Shown here one piece after another: positions 46,066-55,879 of a stretch of 64,000 nucleotides of DNA; position 1 is the stretch's first letter, and each line of letters starts with the position of its first letter. The stretch covers positions 1,302,001 through 1,366,000 of the forward strand of contig CP091034.1 in NCBI GenBank assembly GCA_039725955.1, written 5' to 3'. Under the pieces are notes generated by a model. It was not told the DNA's origin. It did no database searches and saw only the letters and a list, made by a program, of their open reading frames with translations. A program made the position numbers and the translations under genes. The stretch is from Sinorhizobium sp. B11. Its GTDB lineage: Bacteria; Pseudomonadota; Alphaproteobacteria; Rhizobiales; Rhizobiaceae.

Positions 46066-48608
46066 GAAAATTCTTTGCCGCCTCCCTTCTCCTGATCGGC
46101 ACATCGGTTCTCGCTTATGCGCAGACCGCTCCCTTCGACATGTCCGGTGAGCGCCCGGCGGGTGCGCCACCGGTCAAGCCGCGCCTGACGCTTCCGGCCC
46201 AGCCCGCGCAGCCTTCCCAGCCCGCACCGGCCCCTGTTCCCGTCGTTCCGCAGACTGTTGCTCCGCAGCCGGTACAGCCTTCCGCGCCTGCGCAGAGCCA
46301 GGCACCCACGCCCGCAGCGCCGCCGGTTAGCGTCATTCCCGCAACCCCCGCACCAGCGCCTGCACCTCCATCGGCGCCGGCGACGCCCTCCACCCCTGTT
46401 CAGGCTCAGCCGCAGCCGGCCACCCCTGTCGTCCGTCCTGCCGCGGCCGCTCCACAGACCGGCGATTTCAGGCGCTATATCGTGCCTTTCTCCGAGCTAG
46501 GCCTTGGTGGTGAATACGACCGCAGGTCATGGTCGATCTATCTGACGACGGAGCAGGCAGCAGCGAAGGCGCGGTTCACCTTCGCCTATCAGAATGCCAT
46601 CGTCGTCGCTCCCGAAGCATCGCAGCTGACCGTGTTCATCAACAACCGTATTATCGGTCAGCAGCAGATCGGTTCGCCCGACAGTCCTTCGGCAGTCAGC
46701 TTCGATGTTCCTCCAGGTCTGCTCCAGCCCGGTGCCAATCTCATCACTTTCGAGGCCAATCAGCGCCACCGCACCGATTGCAGCATCGACTCCACCTATG
46801 AGCTCTGGTCGAACATCGATCCGGCCGGCACCTATCTGAGCTTTGCCGGCCGCGACGCCAGTCAGCTTTCCGGCACGGATGCGATCCGCGCCATCGGTGT
46901 CGATGGCGCAGGCAAGACGGAATTCGATCTGGTCGTTCCGGCGATGGAACAGCCCGGCACCACCAAGCCACTCCTGCGTCTGGCGCAGGGCCTGTCGCTC
47001 CTGAGCGGCATGCCGAACCAGGTCTTTGCCTTTAGTGCCGACACTCCGCCAGCAGGTGGTCCCGGCAAGATGGCGGTTTTCGTCGGTACCGCCACCGAGC
47101 TGCGTCCGCTCTTCCCCAATCTTCCCCAAGGCGCTGAAAGCGCGCCGCTTGCGGCCTTTGTCATCGACCCGCGCAGTGGTTCGCCCGTCCTGCTGATCAG
47201 CGGTCCATCCTGGCAGGCGGTTTCCACGGCGATCGACACTATCGTGTCTCCGACCGACCGCGCCCCTGAAGTCCGTCGCGACGTGCTGACCACGCAGCGC
47301 TGGAGCGCGCCTGACGCGCCGCTTCTCTTTTCTGATACGAGTATTCCGCTCTCGCAGCTCGGCTTGAAGACCATCGACTTTTCCGGCCGTCGCTTTCGCA
47401 CCGGCTTCAATATCGCCGTGCCGGCTGACTTTTACGCCAATGCCTATGGCGAGGCGAAAATCCTGCTCGATGCTGCCTATTCCAGCAAGGTGCTTCCCGG
47501 CAGTCATATCGATGTCTACGTGAACGGCAACATTGCCTCCACTGTGCCGATTGCAACGACCAATGGCGGGATTTTCCGCCAGCTTCCTATCCGCGTGACC
47601 ATGCGGCATTTCAAGCCAGGGCTGAATTCGATTGCCATCGAAGCAGTTCTGATGACGGATGATGATGCAGCTTGCGTGCCCGGGGCGACAGCCTCGTCAA
47701 CGCCGCGTTTTGCGCTTTTCGATACGTCCGAATTCCATATGCCGGATTTCGCACGCGTCGGGCAGCGACCGAACCTCGCGGCCATGGCCGGCACATCCTA
47801 CCCCTATGGGCGCAGTCCAGATCCGACGCCGCTGTTCATCGATCGCACCGATGCCGACACGCTGTCTGCCACTGCGACCCTGCTTGGCCAGCTCGCGATC
47901 ATGGCGGGCCACCCGATCGCGATCGAAACGGTCGCCTCGCCGGGCGTGATCGGTGACCGCAACGCGATTTTCATCGGCTCGATTTCGCAGATGCCGGCAA
48001 CGGCGCTCACGCAGGTCAATGTCTCAACAGCGAGCCAGGCTTCCTGGCGTCCGGTGTCGGATTCCCAGCCGACCGAGATCGACAATGGCAAGGCGCTGGA
48101 AGAGTGGCGCTCGCGCATCAGCGGTGGCGCGCTGCAGGGCCGCATTGCCGCGTTCCGCGAATGGCTGCACCGAAATTTCGATATTACCGGCGCCTCGCTG
48201 CAATTCGTTCCCACTGCAGAGCAGGTGTTCACGCCGTCGAATGTGGCATCTCTAATGGTCGCTCAGGGCAAGAGCCCGGATGGTGGTGGTACGTGGACTG
48301 TCGTGACCGCGCCCTCGGCCAAGGACCTGCGCGAGGGGCTGAGTTCCCTGACCGCCCAGATGAACTGGCCGCAGATTGCTGGCCATGTCACCACCTATTC
48401 CAGCCGCACCGGCAAGATCGAGAGCGTACCGGTGACCCGTTTCGATTTCGTACCTACTGGAGGCCTGTCGATCGCCAACTATCGCCTGATTGCCGCCAAC
48501 TGGCTGTCGACGAATATTCTTTCCTATTCTTTCCTTTTGGTCGTGCTGTCGCTGCTTATCGGTCTGGTCACGTCCAGAATGCTCTCAAGGCTCGGCAGGT
48601 CGAAATGA
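46062..48608 (+). CDS. bcsB: Cellulose synthase periplasmic subunit
   Basis: BcsB guides the glucan in the periplasm and anchors BcsA through its C-terminal helix. The 848 residues have a signal peptide (MRKFFAASLLLIGTSVLAYA), a long Pro/Ala-rich linker (residues about 25-130), two carbohydrate-binding/flavodoxin-like repeats (LGLGGEYDRRSWSIYLTTEQ, and LGLKTIDFSGRRFRTGF) and a final transmembrane helix ending LIGLVTSRMLSRLGRSK. The proline linker is longer than in enteric BcsB. It overlaps bcsA and bcsZ by 4 bp each. Confidence 0.95.
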   Translation: MRKFFAASLLLIGTSVLAYAQTAPFDMSGERPAGAPPVKPRLTLPAQPAQPSQPAPAPVPVVPQTVAPQPVQPSAPAQSQAPTPAAPPVSVIPATPAPAPAPPSAPATPSTPVQAQPQPATPVVRPAAAAPQTGDFRRYIVPFSELGLGGEYDRRSWSIYLTTEQAAAKARFTFAYQNAIVVAPEASQLTVFINNRIIGQQQIGSPDSPSAVSFDVPPGLLQPGANLITFEANQRHRTDCSIDSTYELWSNIDPAGTYLSFAGRDASQLSGTDAIRAIGVDGAGKTEFDLVVPAMEQPGTTKPLLRLAQGLSLLSGMPNQVFAFSADTPPAGGPGKMAVFVGTATELRPLFPNLPQGAESAPLAAFVIDPRSGSPVLLISGPSWQAVSTAIDTIVSPTDRAPEVRRDVLTTQRWSAPDAPLLFSDTSIPLSQLGLKTIDFSGRRFRTGFNIAVPADFYANAYGEAKILLDAAYSSKVLPGSHIDVYVNGNIASTVPIATTNGGIFRQLPIRVTMRHFKPGLNSIAIEAVLMTDDDAACVPGATASSTPRFALFDTSEFHMPDFARVGQRPNLAAMAGTSYPYGRSPDPTPLFIDRTDADTLSATATLLGQLAIMAGHPIAIETVASPGVIGDRNAIFIGSISQMPATALTQVNVSTASQASWRPVSDSQPTEIDNGKALEEWRSRISGGALQGRIAAFREWLHRNFDITGASLQFVPTAEQVFTPSNVASLMVAQGKSPDGGGTWTVVTAPSAKDLREGLSSLTAQMNWPQIAGHVTTYSSRTGKIESVPVTRFDFVPTGGLSIANYRLIAANWLSTNILSYSFLLVVLSLLIGLVTSRMLSRLGRSK

Positions 48609-49651
48609 GGGGCTGGATCGCGATATTGCTGGCAGGCACGATGATGCTGGCACTCGCCGGCGAGCCGGCCTTGGCGCAGCAGCCGCGAATCAGCGGCGAG
48701 GCATGGGCTGCCTACAAGGCAAAATTTCTCGATCCGAGCGGCCGCATCATCGATAACGGCAATGGCAACATCAGTCATAGCGAGGGCCAGGGCTACGGCC
48801 TGCTGCTCGCCTATCTTGCCGCGAGCCCCTCCGATTTCGAGCAGATCTGGTATTTCACCCGCACCGAATTGCTGCTGCGCAATGACGGTCTTGCCGTCTG
48901 GAAATGGGATCCGTCTGCCAGTCCGCATGTGACCGACACCAACAATGCGTCCGACGGCGACATACTGATTGCCTATGCGCTTGCGCTGGCGGGCTCTGCC
49001 TGGAACCGTACCGATTATATTACCGCGGCCACCCGCATGGCGCAGTCGACATTATCGGAGACGGTGGCCGATTTTTCCGGCCGCACCCTGCTGATGCCTG
49101 GCGCGGAAGGCTTCTCCGGCACGGATCGCGACGATGGCCCCGTTATCAACCCATCCTACTGGGTCTATGAAGCGCTTCCGGTCATGGCCGCACTTGCACC
49201 GTCCGATCAGTGGCAGAAACTGGCCGATGATGGTCTGTCGCTGCTAAAGGCCATGCAATTTGGCCCGCGCAAGCTGCCCGCCGAATGGGTGAGCCTGAAG
49301 CGACAGCCGCAGCCGGCCGAAGGTTTCGAGGCAGAGTTCGGCTACAACGCGATCCGTATCCCGCTCTATCTGGCGCGAGGCGGCGTGACCGACAGGGCGT
49401 TGCTGACGCGCCTCAAGGAAGGCATGACCGAAAACGGGGTGCCGGCTATAATCGACCTCACCACCGGGCGGTCGAAGACGCCGCTTTCCGACCCTGGTTA
49501 TGAAATTGTTAACCACGTTGTGGCCTGTGTATTGGACGGAACCAAACTACCTGCCGAAGCGCTGCAATTTGCGCCCGCCTATTATTATCCTTCAACGCTT
49601 CAGCTTCTGGGGCTGGCCTATGTCGGGGAGAAGCATCCGGAGTGTCTGTGA
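48605..49651 (+). CDS. bcsZ: Periplasmic endo-beta-1,4-glucanase (GH8)
   Basis: A 348-residue family-8 glycoside hydrolase needed for normal cellulose assembly (CelC/BcsZ type). The signal peptide ends near PALA. The catalytic acid is Glu60 in ISHSEGQGYGLLLAY; the second carboxylate is in NNASDGDILIAYALALAG (Asp117/119). EGFSGTDRDDGPVINPSYW and AEFGYNAIRIPLYLA are GH8 family segments. The start is the ATG that overlaps the bcsB stop; an in-frame extension to 48104 lies within bcsB and is spurious. The next gene's GTG overlaps the stop. Confidence 0.95.
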   Translation: MRGWIAILLAGTMMLALAGEPALAQQPRISGEAWAAYKAKFLDPSGRIIDNGNGNISHSEGQGYGLLLAYLAASPSDFEQIWYFTRTELLLRNDGLAVWKWDPSASPHVTDTNNASDGDILIAYALALAGSAWNRTDYITAATRMAQSTLSETVADFSGRTLLMPGAEGFSGTDRDDGPVINPSYWVYEALPVMAALAPSDQWQKLADDGLSLLKAMQFGPRKLPAEWVSLKRQPQPAEGFEAEFGYNAIRIPLYLARGGVTDRALLTRLKEGMTENGVPAIIDLTTGRSKTPLSDPGYEIVNHVVACVLDGTKLPAEALQFAPAYYYPSTLQLLGLAYVGEKHPECL

Positions 49652-52133
49652 AATCTTCTTTCGTGGCGGTCACGGCAGCGGTCCTTGTGGCGACTCTCAT
49701 CGCCGGGCTGAAGGACCGCGACGCATTGCAGGAACGTTTCGGCTTCGGTGGCAAGACTCCCGAACTCATGATGATGGGTCGTATCAAGGGGCCGGATACC
49801 CCCTCTGGTGAGCCGATCGATGTGCAGACCGTGACGGAGCGGATCCAGGCCGCGACGCAGGATAACTCTGTCGGTCAGGCCCAGAGCGCGGCTCAGACGG
49901 ACCTGCCCCAGATAAGCCAAGCGCAGACAAGCCAATTGCAGCCGGGCCAAGCTCAGCCAGCCCAAGCCCCGGCAAATCAGCCACAGACAAATCAGGCCCA
50001 GCAGCCGGCTCCGGTTCCGGTCGTCCCACAGACCGCACCACCCTCGGCTCCCTCGGGTGCCGCCACCGCGCCGGCCAATCCGCCGCCCTCAGGTACGGCG
50101 GCAAGCCAGCAGCCGGTTGTCGACGAAAGCGCCCTTCGTTATTTTGCGAGCCGCGGCGACAAGCTTCGCCTGCAGGCGGAAATCTCGCGCCTTCAGGCGC
50201 TTTATCCGAACTGGGTACCACCTGCTGATCCGCTCGCCATTCCACAAAACGGCGACCGGCAGCTCGAAAAATATGTGGCGGCTTTATTCGGAGGGCCGCT
50301 ATGCCGAATTGCGCAAGGCGATCGCCGATCGTCAGGCCGCCGAAAGTTGGCAGCCGCCAGCCGACCTGCTCGACCGTCTCGATGTCGCCGAATCCCGTGC
50401 CCGGCTGGTCAATGCTTCTGATCTCAAGCAATATGCGACGGTCGTCGATATTGCAGCCGAAACCCCGAGTCTGCTGACCTGCGCCGAAATAGATGTGCTC
50501 TGGCGCGTTGCCGAAGCATTCGTCGATACGAACAGGCAGCAGCGAGGGCAGGATGCATATACCTATATCCTGAAGAACTGCACCGAGCCGGCCGAGCGCG
50601 TGGCGACGATCCAGAAGGCAGCCGCTCTTCTGCCCTATGGTGCGATGCAGTCGCTGCTGTCCCTTGAAAAAACCTGCCGATGCCAATGGTGTCAGAGAAT
50701 TCGACAGCCTGCGCGACGATCTGGCCCGCCGCTTCGTTGCCGACGGCAATGACGATCCCAAGCTCGAGGTCGCTGCCAATTATATCTCCCGCGTTGAGAA
50801 GCTTGCCGAAGAGCAGGGGCTGCCTTCGGACGCGCTGCTGCTTGGCTGGTATCAGCTTCGCCGCAACAAATGATGCGGCTGCCGAAAAAGTGGTTCCGCA
50901 TCGCCCACGACAAGCAGGATTTCCGCTGTGGCCTCCCAGGGGCTGGCATTGGCGTTGATTGCCCGCAAGTCGCCGCAGGAAGCCGAAGACGTCATGTACA
51001 AATGGCGTGACGATTCCAAGGATGCGACCGCCACCTATCTTGCCGCGACCGCCAATCTGATGGCCTTGCAGCCGCCGGCCGATCTGAGCGAGGACGTGCT
51101 CGGTCGTATCGCCGCTGCTATCATCGAACAGAAATACGTGCCGACGGCCCAGCAGTTCGGCTGGTACGCTCGATCGTTAAACCAGTTCCAGACGGCTGCC
51201 CGGTGGTTCGAGACGGGACTGCGTTGGAAGCCGGATGACGAACCGTCCGCCTATGGCCTTGCCGTCACCCGCCAGCAATTGAACGACCGGGCCGGAGTTG
51301 CCGAGATCCAGCGTCTCTGGGCGGATCGTTCGGCCCGCATTGCCACGTTGAACGATACAGCCGCCGTTTCCCGCAGCAACGCTCCGTTGCCGGCCCCCGG
51401 TTCTGCGGCTGGGTCGCAGCCAGCTGTTCAGCCTGCCGCCCCTCAGATCCAGTCTGCGCCGACCGAACGCAGTGCCGCCTTCCAGCCGGAGCCTCAGCCG
51501 CCGGCGCAATTTCAATCCCAGCAGCCGCAAGTGCAGCCCCAGCCCGTTGTGCCCGCGAGGCCCACGCGGGCCATGCAGACGGTTGCAGTCGAGCGCGGTC
51601 CGCGTCAGCTTCGCGGATGTTCCACCACCATTGATCCCGCCCGCCTCCGGCCCGGCGATGCATTGGCACGCGGCTGGTGCCTGATGGATATCAACAGGCC
51701 GATGGAAGCGGTGAAGGCTTTCGAGGCGGCGCTGGCAAGTCCAGTGCGCAAGGATCGTGAGGATGCCGCCTACGGCCAGAGCCTTGCCTACCTGCGCGCC
51801 GGCCTTTCCAATAGTGCCGCAGTCGCGGCTACCAAGGCGCCGCAGAATCGCGACCGCGCGTCCGAACTGCAGGTAGCGATCCTTGCCGATCGTGCCCTTG
51901 CCGCCTTCCAGGGCGGCCGCTATCGCGAGGCACTCATTTTTCTCGACCAGCGTGCCCAACTGCAGCAGGAGCGGGTCGATCTCATGGTTCTGCGTGGCTA
52001 CAGCTACATGAATCTGAAAATGTATGGTGACGCCACGCGAGTTTTTGAGGCTGCGGCTGCCACCGGCAATCGCGATGCTACACGCGGCCTCGCGGATGTG
52101 AGGAGCATCACCCATCCCGAGGTCAACGACTAA
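49648..52133 (+). pseudogene. bcsK: TPR protein of the cellulose operon (BcsK/BcsC-like), five frameshifts
   Basis: From a GTG at 49648 (overlapping the bcsZ stop by 4 bp) the product starts MKSSFVAVTAAVLVATLIAG, with a Gln/Ala/Pro-rich linker, then helical TPR-like repeats (ALRYFASRGDKLRLQAEISRL; NRPMEAVKAFEAALAS; GGRYREALIFLDQRAQLQQE). Restoring five single-base insertions would give about 826 residues. The extra bases lie in runs at 50283-50285 (TTT), 50667-50672 (A6), 50868-50870 (AAA), 50885-50889 (A5) and 50920-50922 (TTT). After each the matching reading resumes one frame further. Either five sequencing errors or real decay. The last intact part is 50928-52133. Such proteins scaffold glucan export in the periplasm; BcsK versus BcsC is a judgement based on the absence of an outer-membrane barrel. 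Confidence 0.8.
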
Positions 52134-52289
52134 AGCGTACGCGGTCATTCAGATCGCTTGCGACGCTTCAGGTCCTTGTCTGATGCACCGCAGCAGAGTT
52201 TTGCGCGACATGCTTTCGGTTGACGTCGCTCATGCGCTCGGCTAGTCGCGGAGGGCCGGCCCGCTTTCCGCTTCGCAAGGAACCTCCCT

Positions 52290-52958
52290 TTGTCCGCTTC
52301 CCATCGCGTTCTCGACAAGACTTACGATGCCTTCCTTTTTGACATGGACGGCACGTTGCTGAACTCCATCGCCGTCGTCGAGCGCGTCTGGGGCGAGTGG
52401 GCGCTTCGCCACGGTTTCGAACCTGAGGTCCTTTTGAAGACCATCCATGGTGTTCGCGCGTCCGACGTCATCCGCCAGCTCGGTCTTCCCAGTGTCGATC
52501 CGATCGCCGAGGCAAAACTGCTTTTGAAAGAGGAGATGGAGGATTTCGAGGGCATCATCGAGATCCCGGACTCCATTCGTTTCCTGAATGCACTGCCCTC
52601 GGATCGCTGGGGGATTGTCACTTCGGCGCCGATCGAGCTCGCCCTCCGCCGCATGGCGGCTGCGGGCATTCCCATGCCGAAGATGATCGTCAGCGGCGAA
52701 GAAGTCTCGTCAGGCAAGCCGAGCCCGGAATGTTATCTGCTGGGCGCGAGCCGTCTCGGGGTCGATCCCGCCCGTTGCCTGGTATTCGAGGATGCGGTTG
52801 CAGGTATTCTCGCCGGCGAGGCAGCCGGAGCTGACGTCGCCGTCATCACTGAGACTCATGCGACGCCTTTCGAGACGCCGCATTTCACGATCGCCAACTA
52901 TACCGGCTGGCAATCGCGTGTGACGGCCGACGGCAAGCTCTCGCTCTCGGCAATGTAA
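52290..52958 (+). CDS. HAD-superfamily sugar phosphatase
   Basis: A 222-residue phosphatase of the beta-phosphoglucomutase-like group. Motif I FLFDMDGTLLNS (Asp nucleophile near residue 18), motif II GIVTSAP, motif III Lys in SSGKPSPECY, motif IV VFEDAVAG. The first in-frame ATG lies inside motif I, so the start must be the TTG at 52290, which has AAGGA nine bases upstream. Its position right after the cellulose genes suggests a sugar-phosphate role, but that is inference. Its substrate could be any small phosphate. Confidence 0.85.
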   Translation: MSASHRVLDKTYDAFLFDMDGTLLNSIAVVERVWGEWALRHGFEPEVLLKTIHGVRASDVIRQLGLPSVDPIAEAKLLLKEEMEDFEGIIEIPDSIRFLNALPSDRWGIVTSAPIELALRRMAAAGIPMPKMIVSGEEVSSGKPSPECYLLGASRLGVDPARCLVFEDAVAGILAGEAAGADVAVITETHATPFETPHFTIANYTGWQSRVTADGKLSLSAM

Positions 52959-52990
52959 TCCGGCGGCAAGAATGGTCTGAGGGCAGGGCG

Positions 52991-53620
52991 TCAAAATTTG
53001 TAGCCGACCCCGATCATCACGACATGCTGGTCGAAGTCGCCGTCGAGCCCGAGCAGGTCGGCGCTGCCGTAGTCATTGTAGCGATATTCCAGCCGGCCGA
53101 AGACGTTGTTGGTGAAGGCATAGTCGACGCCGGCGCCGATCGTCCAGCCGGACAGCGTATCCCTGTCGCTGCTGGCAGGACCATCGATATGGGCCTGCGC
53201 ACCCGTCCAGCCTGCTGCACCATAGATCAGCGCGCGATCGATCGCATAACCGAGCCGGGCGCGGACGGAGCCGGCAGTTTCGAGGCCGACTTCCAACGGG
53301 CCGACATCGGACTTGTTCCAGTTGTACGAAATGTCGCCTTCGATGCCGACGACGAAATTATTGTCGAACTGCCAGTTATAGCCGACGAAGCCGGTGATCA
53401 GCCCACCGTTCATGTCTTCGGAAAAGACGTCGAAATCGCCGTTGGCCCAGGTCGGCCCGCCGCCGACACCGGCATAGAAACCTGACCATGTGAAAACCGG
53501 TGTGATCTCGGCTGCCGGTGCGGCCGGAATAGCGTCGATGGCATCAGCCGCCATGGCCGAGCCGGCGAGGCCGGTAACAAGGAAGCCGGCAACTGTGGCG
53601 GATACGAAGCGGAGTTTCAT
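52991..53620 (-). CDS. Outer-membrane beta-barrel protein (Omp25/RopB-like)
   Basis: A 209-residue outer-membrane protein with a signal peptide (MKLRFVSATVAGFLVTGLAG, cut at AMA). The mature part has alternating hydrophobic strands such as WSGFYAGVGGGPTWANG, GFVGYNWQFDNNFVVGIEG, GWTIGAGVDYAFTNNVFG and ends with the aromatic terminal strand VMIGVGYKF, all signs of an 8-stranded barrel. Convergent with the HAD phosphatase gene. The function is structural or adhesive by analogy. Confidence 0.9.
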   Translation of the reverse strand: MKLRFVSATVAGFLVTGLAGSAMAADAIDAIPAAPAAEITPVFTWSGFYAGVGGGPTWANGDFDVFSEDMNGGLITGFVGYNWQFDNNFVVGIEGDISYNWNKSDVGPLEVGLETAGSVRARLGYAIDRALIYGAAGWTGAQAHIDGPASSDRDTLSGWTIGAGVDYAFTNNVFGRLEYRYNDYGSADLLGLDGDFDQHVVMIGVGYKF

Positions 53621-53807
53621 GATTTCCCCCTGCCGGGAAGAGCCCGGCTGAAAGCTCGTTCAAGATCCGGTTGCCCGGATGAAACCGGCGCATGGCGCAT
53701 CTCGGCTGCAGGCGAGCGACCTGCAAAATCATGCGTTTCTAACGCGATCTTTGGGGAAAGGTTCCGGGGAGGCGCCGGGCGTGACGACAGACAGCAGCCG
53801 GCAGGGC

Positions 53808-54119
53808 TCAGAGCTTGACGCGATTGCCCTTGTTGTCGAGCATCTGCAATACCTGACCATCCGTCTTGATCGAGACGCAGTCGGTCTGCTTGTTGGGGAA
53901 AAGTATGCAGATCTGACCGTCTGAAATTTTATAGCCGTTCTTGTTGCCCCGACGGTATTCATAGCCATTCGAGGCTTTCCGCAAGTCGCTGGCACCCTTC
54001 AGAAGCTGACGGATTTCGTTTTCCCTGGCGTTTCGAAACCGGGCTTTTTCTGCCAATGCAACATGCGAAGAGGCCAATGTTATGATCATGCCGATGAGAA
54101 GTGAGCGGCTTGGCAGCAT
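53808..54119 (-). CDS. Small exported protein, unknown
   Basis: About 103 residues from the ATG at 54119 (an in-frame start at 54137 adds six). Hydrophobic signal-like segment SLLIGMIITLASSHVALA. The mature part is short and basic: RKASNGYEYRRGNKNGYKIS, and DGQICILFPNKQTDCVSI holds two cysteines that may pair. No family recognised. Divergent from the small gene at 54165. Confidence 0.55.
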   Translation of the reverse strand: MLPSRSLLIGMIITLASSHVALAEKARFRNARENEIRQLLKGASDLRKASNGYEYRRGNKNGYKISDGQICILFPNKQTDCVSIKTDGQVLQMLDNKGNRVKL

Positions 54120-54164
54120 GTGATAAACTCCGGGCATGGTCGACAGGAAATGGAAGAGAGTGAA

Positions 54165-54407
54165 ATGATCAGGGTTGTTCTTGCCTTAGCTTTAGCAATG
54201 CTCGCCGGTAATGCAATGGCCGTTGATCCGACAAATCCGCGGGTCAGCCGGCAGAACTCCCAGGATTGCCGACGCCTTCCCGAGCGCTGCGCCGGCGACG
54301 ACCGCAACCGTAATCGCCGCGACTATTACCGCGACAACACCCGTCAGGGCTCTGGCCAATACATCTACCGCGGCGAGCGCCGCATATGGACGGATGAATC
54401 GCGCTGA
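54165..54407 (+). CDS. Small exported protein, unknown
   Basis: An 80-residue product with a signal peptide (MIRVVLALALAMLAGNAMA) and a highly charged mature part rich in Arg, Asp and Gln (CRRLPERCAGDDRNRNRRDY, ending QYIYRGERRIWTDESR) with two cysteines. AAGAGAGTG precedes the ATG. Open reading, signal and ribosome site support coding; the function is unknown. Confidence 0.55.
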   Translation: MIRVVLALALAMLAGNAMAVDPTNPRVSRQNSQDCRRLPERCAGDDRNRNRRDYYRDNTRQGSGQYIYRGERRIWTDESR

Positions 54408-54513
54408 GGGCACAAGGCACCCGTCAGCGACTTCAGACCTTGGTCCGTGTCGGGAGTTCAGCGACTATGGTATTCGCCGCAGCAGGAGTGGTTGGAGAAC
54501 CAAGGGAAAAGAG

Positions 54514-54831
54514 ATGCAGACATCGATCATCGCTGAACTGCAGACGGCGCGAAGCAATGTTGCAACGCTTGGAGCAACCGACCGCCGTGTGATTGTGGCG
54601 CGCATCCACAGCTACCTGCAGGAATACCGGGACGATATTCTCGGGCATGTGCCCGCAGACCGGTGCATGTGGATCGAGCGACTTATCGGATCGCTTTCGG
54701 TCAAGGCCCCACAGATCGCCTCGTTGAGCAACGAGGAATTTCACTCCGTTCTTTCCGAGTTCGAAAAACTTCTCGCCTTGCTCGAAGACCTGACGTCTTC
54801 CTGGGACGGGCTACCCCGTACGATTCACTGA
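54514..54831 (+). CDS. Small cytosolic protein, unknown
   Basis: A 105-residue helical protein, MQTSIIAELQTARSNVATLG, with DRRVIVARIHSYLQEYRDDI, and acidic helices near the end (FEKLLALLEDLTSSWDG). No signal peptide or known domain. AAGGGAAAAGAG precedes the ATG. Could be a small regulatory or adaptor protein; no partner visible. Confidence 0.6.
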   Translation: MQTSIIAELQTARSNVATLGATDRRVIVARIHSYLQEYRDDILGHVPADRCMWIERLIGSLSVKAPQIASLSNEEFHSVLSEFEKLLALLEDLTSSWDGLPRTIH

Positions 54832-55028
54832 GAGATTAGCGCTCACACATTCTGCTTGGACGATGATGTATTGGTTGTCGGGCGCAAGCAGGAGGTGGAG
54901 CGGTTTGTTGCCCTAAAAGATTTGAGAGGGGCACCGCTAGTGCGCGAGCGGCAAGAACCGCCAGCTTGCCCCGTCCGTCCGGCTTTCAAGTTCTGTTGGT
55001 TTTTTGACTGAGATTTCAAGGGATTAAA

Positions 55029-55105
<77 letters not shown>

Positions 55106-55628
55106 ACCTGCCGAAACGGCTTGCTTCTGTTAGACTTTTCGGTTTTTGGACGCAAGGGAAAAATGCCGCCGTGATCATAAAACGGAACTTGTCCAAGGGA
55201 ATGTCTGCTGGCGAGCTTCTTTCCTGCCCTTCGGTGCTGGCCGGCATGCTCGCAATCCGCCGATGACTGCCGAAAAAAGTCTGCGCATATGCGGCAATAA
55301 CCCTTGCATGCGCCGGCGCAGCATGGAAATCCTTCGGCTCATGAGCAATGCGGCGCCAAGCCGGGCTAGCACTCTGCCGAAATATTATAGATTTTCGGTT
55401 GTAGTTTTTAAGGCGCTAAATTGGCGGTAAAATATTTCCTTAATATTTCTGCCAAATATCCCTACTTAACAGAGGTGAGTTATTTCATCTGCAGGAGAAT
55501 CTACCTGTGATTGAGGCTGGCCAGTGTGATATTTCCAATTTTAGATTATTTGAAAATGAAATTTGTTCGCAATTTTGTTGCTGGGCGTGTAAAGAAGAGA
55601 AATCGTGGAAAAGCATAGTTCTGGGCTT
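55106..55628. other. 523-bp non-coding stretch, AT-rich from about 55370
   Basis: No supported gene. 55373-55604 is clearly AT-richer than the rest of the window. It contains repeated AAATATT-type words: GCCGAAATATT (about 55377), AAAATATTTCC (about 55427), TTAATATTTCTGCC and TGCCAAATATCC (about 55440-55460). It may be the promoter of the small gene at 55629. The tRNA-Pro promoter must lie near 55106-55150 on the minus strand. Confidence 0.5.
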
Positions 55629-55856
55629 ATGACGATCGACAGTAATAGACACGATTGCCGGCAGACCCTTGCCGCTGCATTTAAAGCCCTCTCCGACGAG
55701 GCCGTGAAAGCGGGCTGGCCGGAAGAGGATGTTGCCCTTGCGCTTGCCGAACTCGCCGAAGCACATGTGGCCGAGGTAGGCGCCAAGGTGATCGTCGAAG
55801 GCTTTTACCAGTCGCAGGCTTTATGCCGCGAGCGGACGGCTAAAATTCCGCGCTGA
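55629..55856 (+). CDS. Small conserved-looking protein, unknown
   Basis: A 75-residue helical protein (MTIDSNRHDCRQTLAAAFKA; DEAVKAGWPEEDVALALAEL; GAKVIVEGFYQSQALC). Codon use fits the genome. The pattern of amphipathic helices suggests a small adaptor. A GTG eight codons upstream (55605) is an alternative start. Function unknown. Confidence 0.55.
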   Translation: MTIDSNRHDCRQTLAAAFKALSDEAVKAGWPEEDVALALAELAEAHVAEVGAKVIVEGFYQSQALCRERTAKIPR

Positions 55857-55879
55857 ATCCTGAGCGGCCTTTCAAAACC

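Noticed and set aside
49648..52133. Programmed frameshifting in the TPR gene
   Set aside because: Five separate shifts with no slippery-site and stimulator pattern are not credible as programmed events; sequencing error or decay is simpler.
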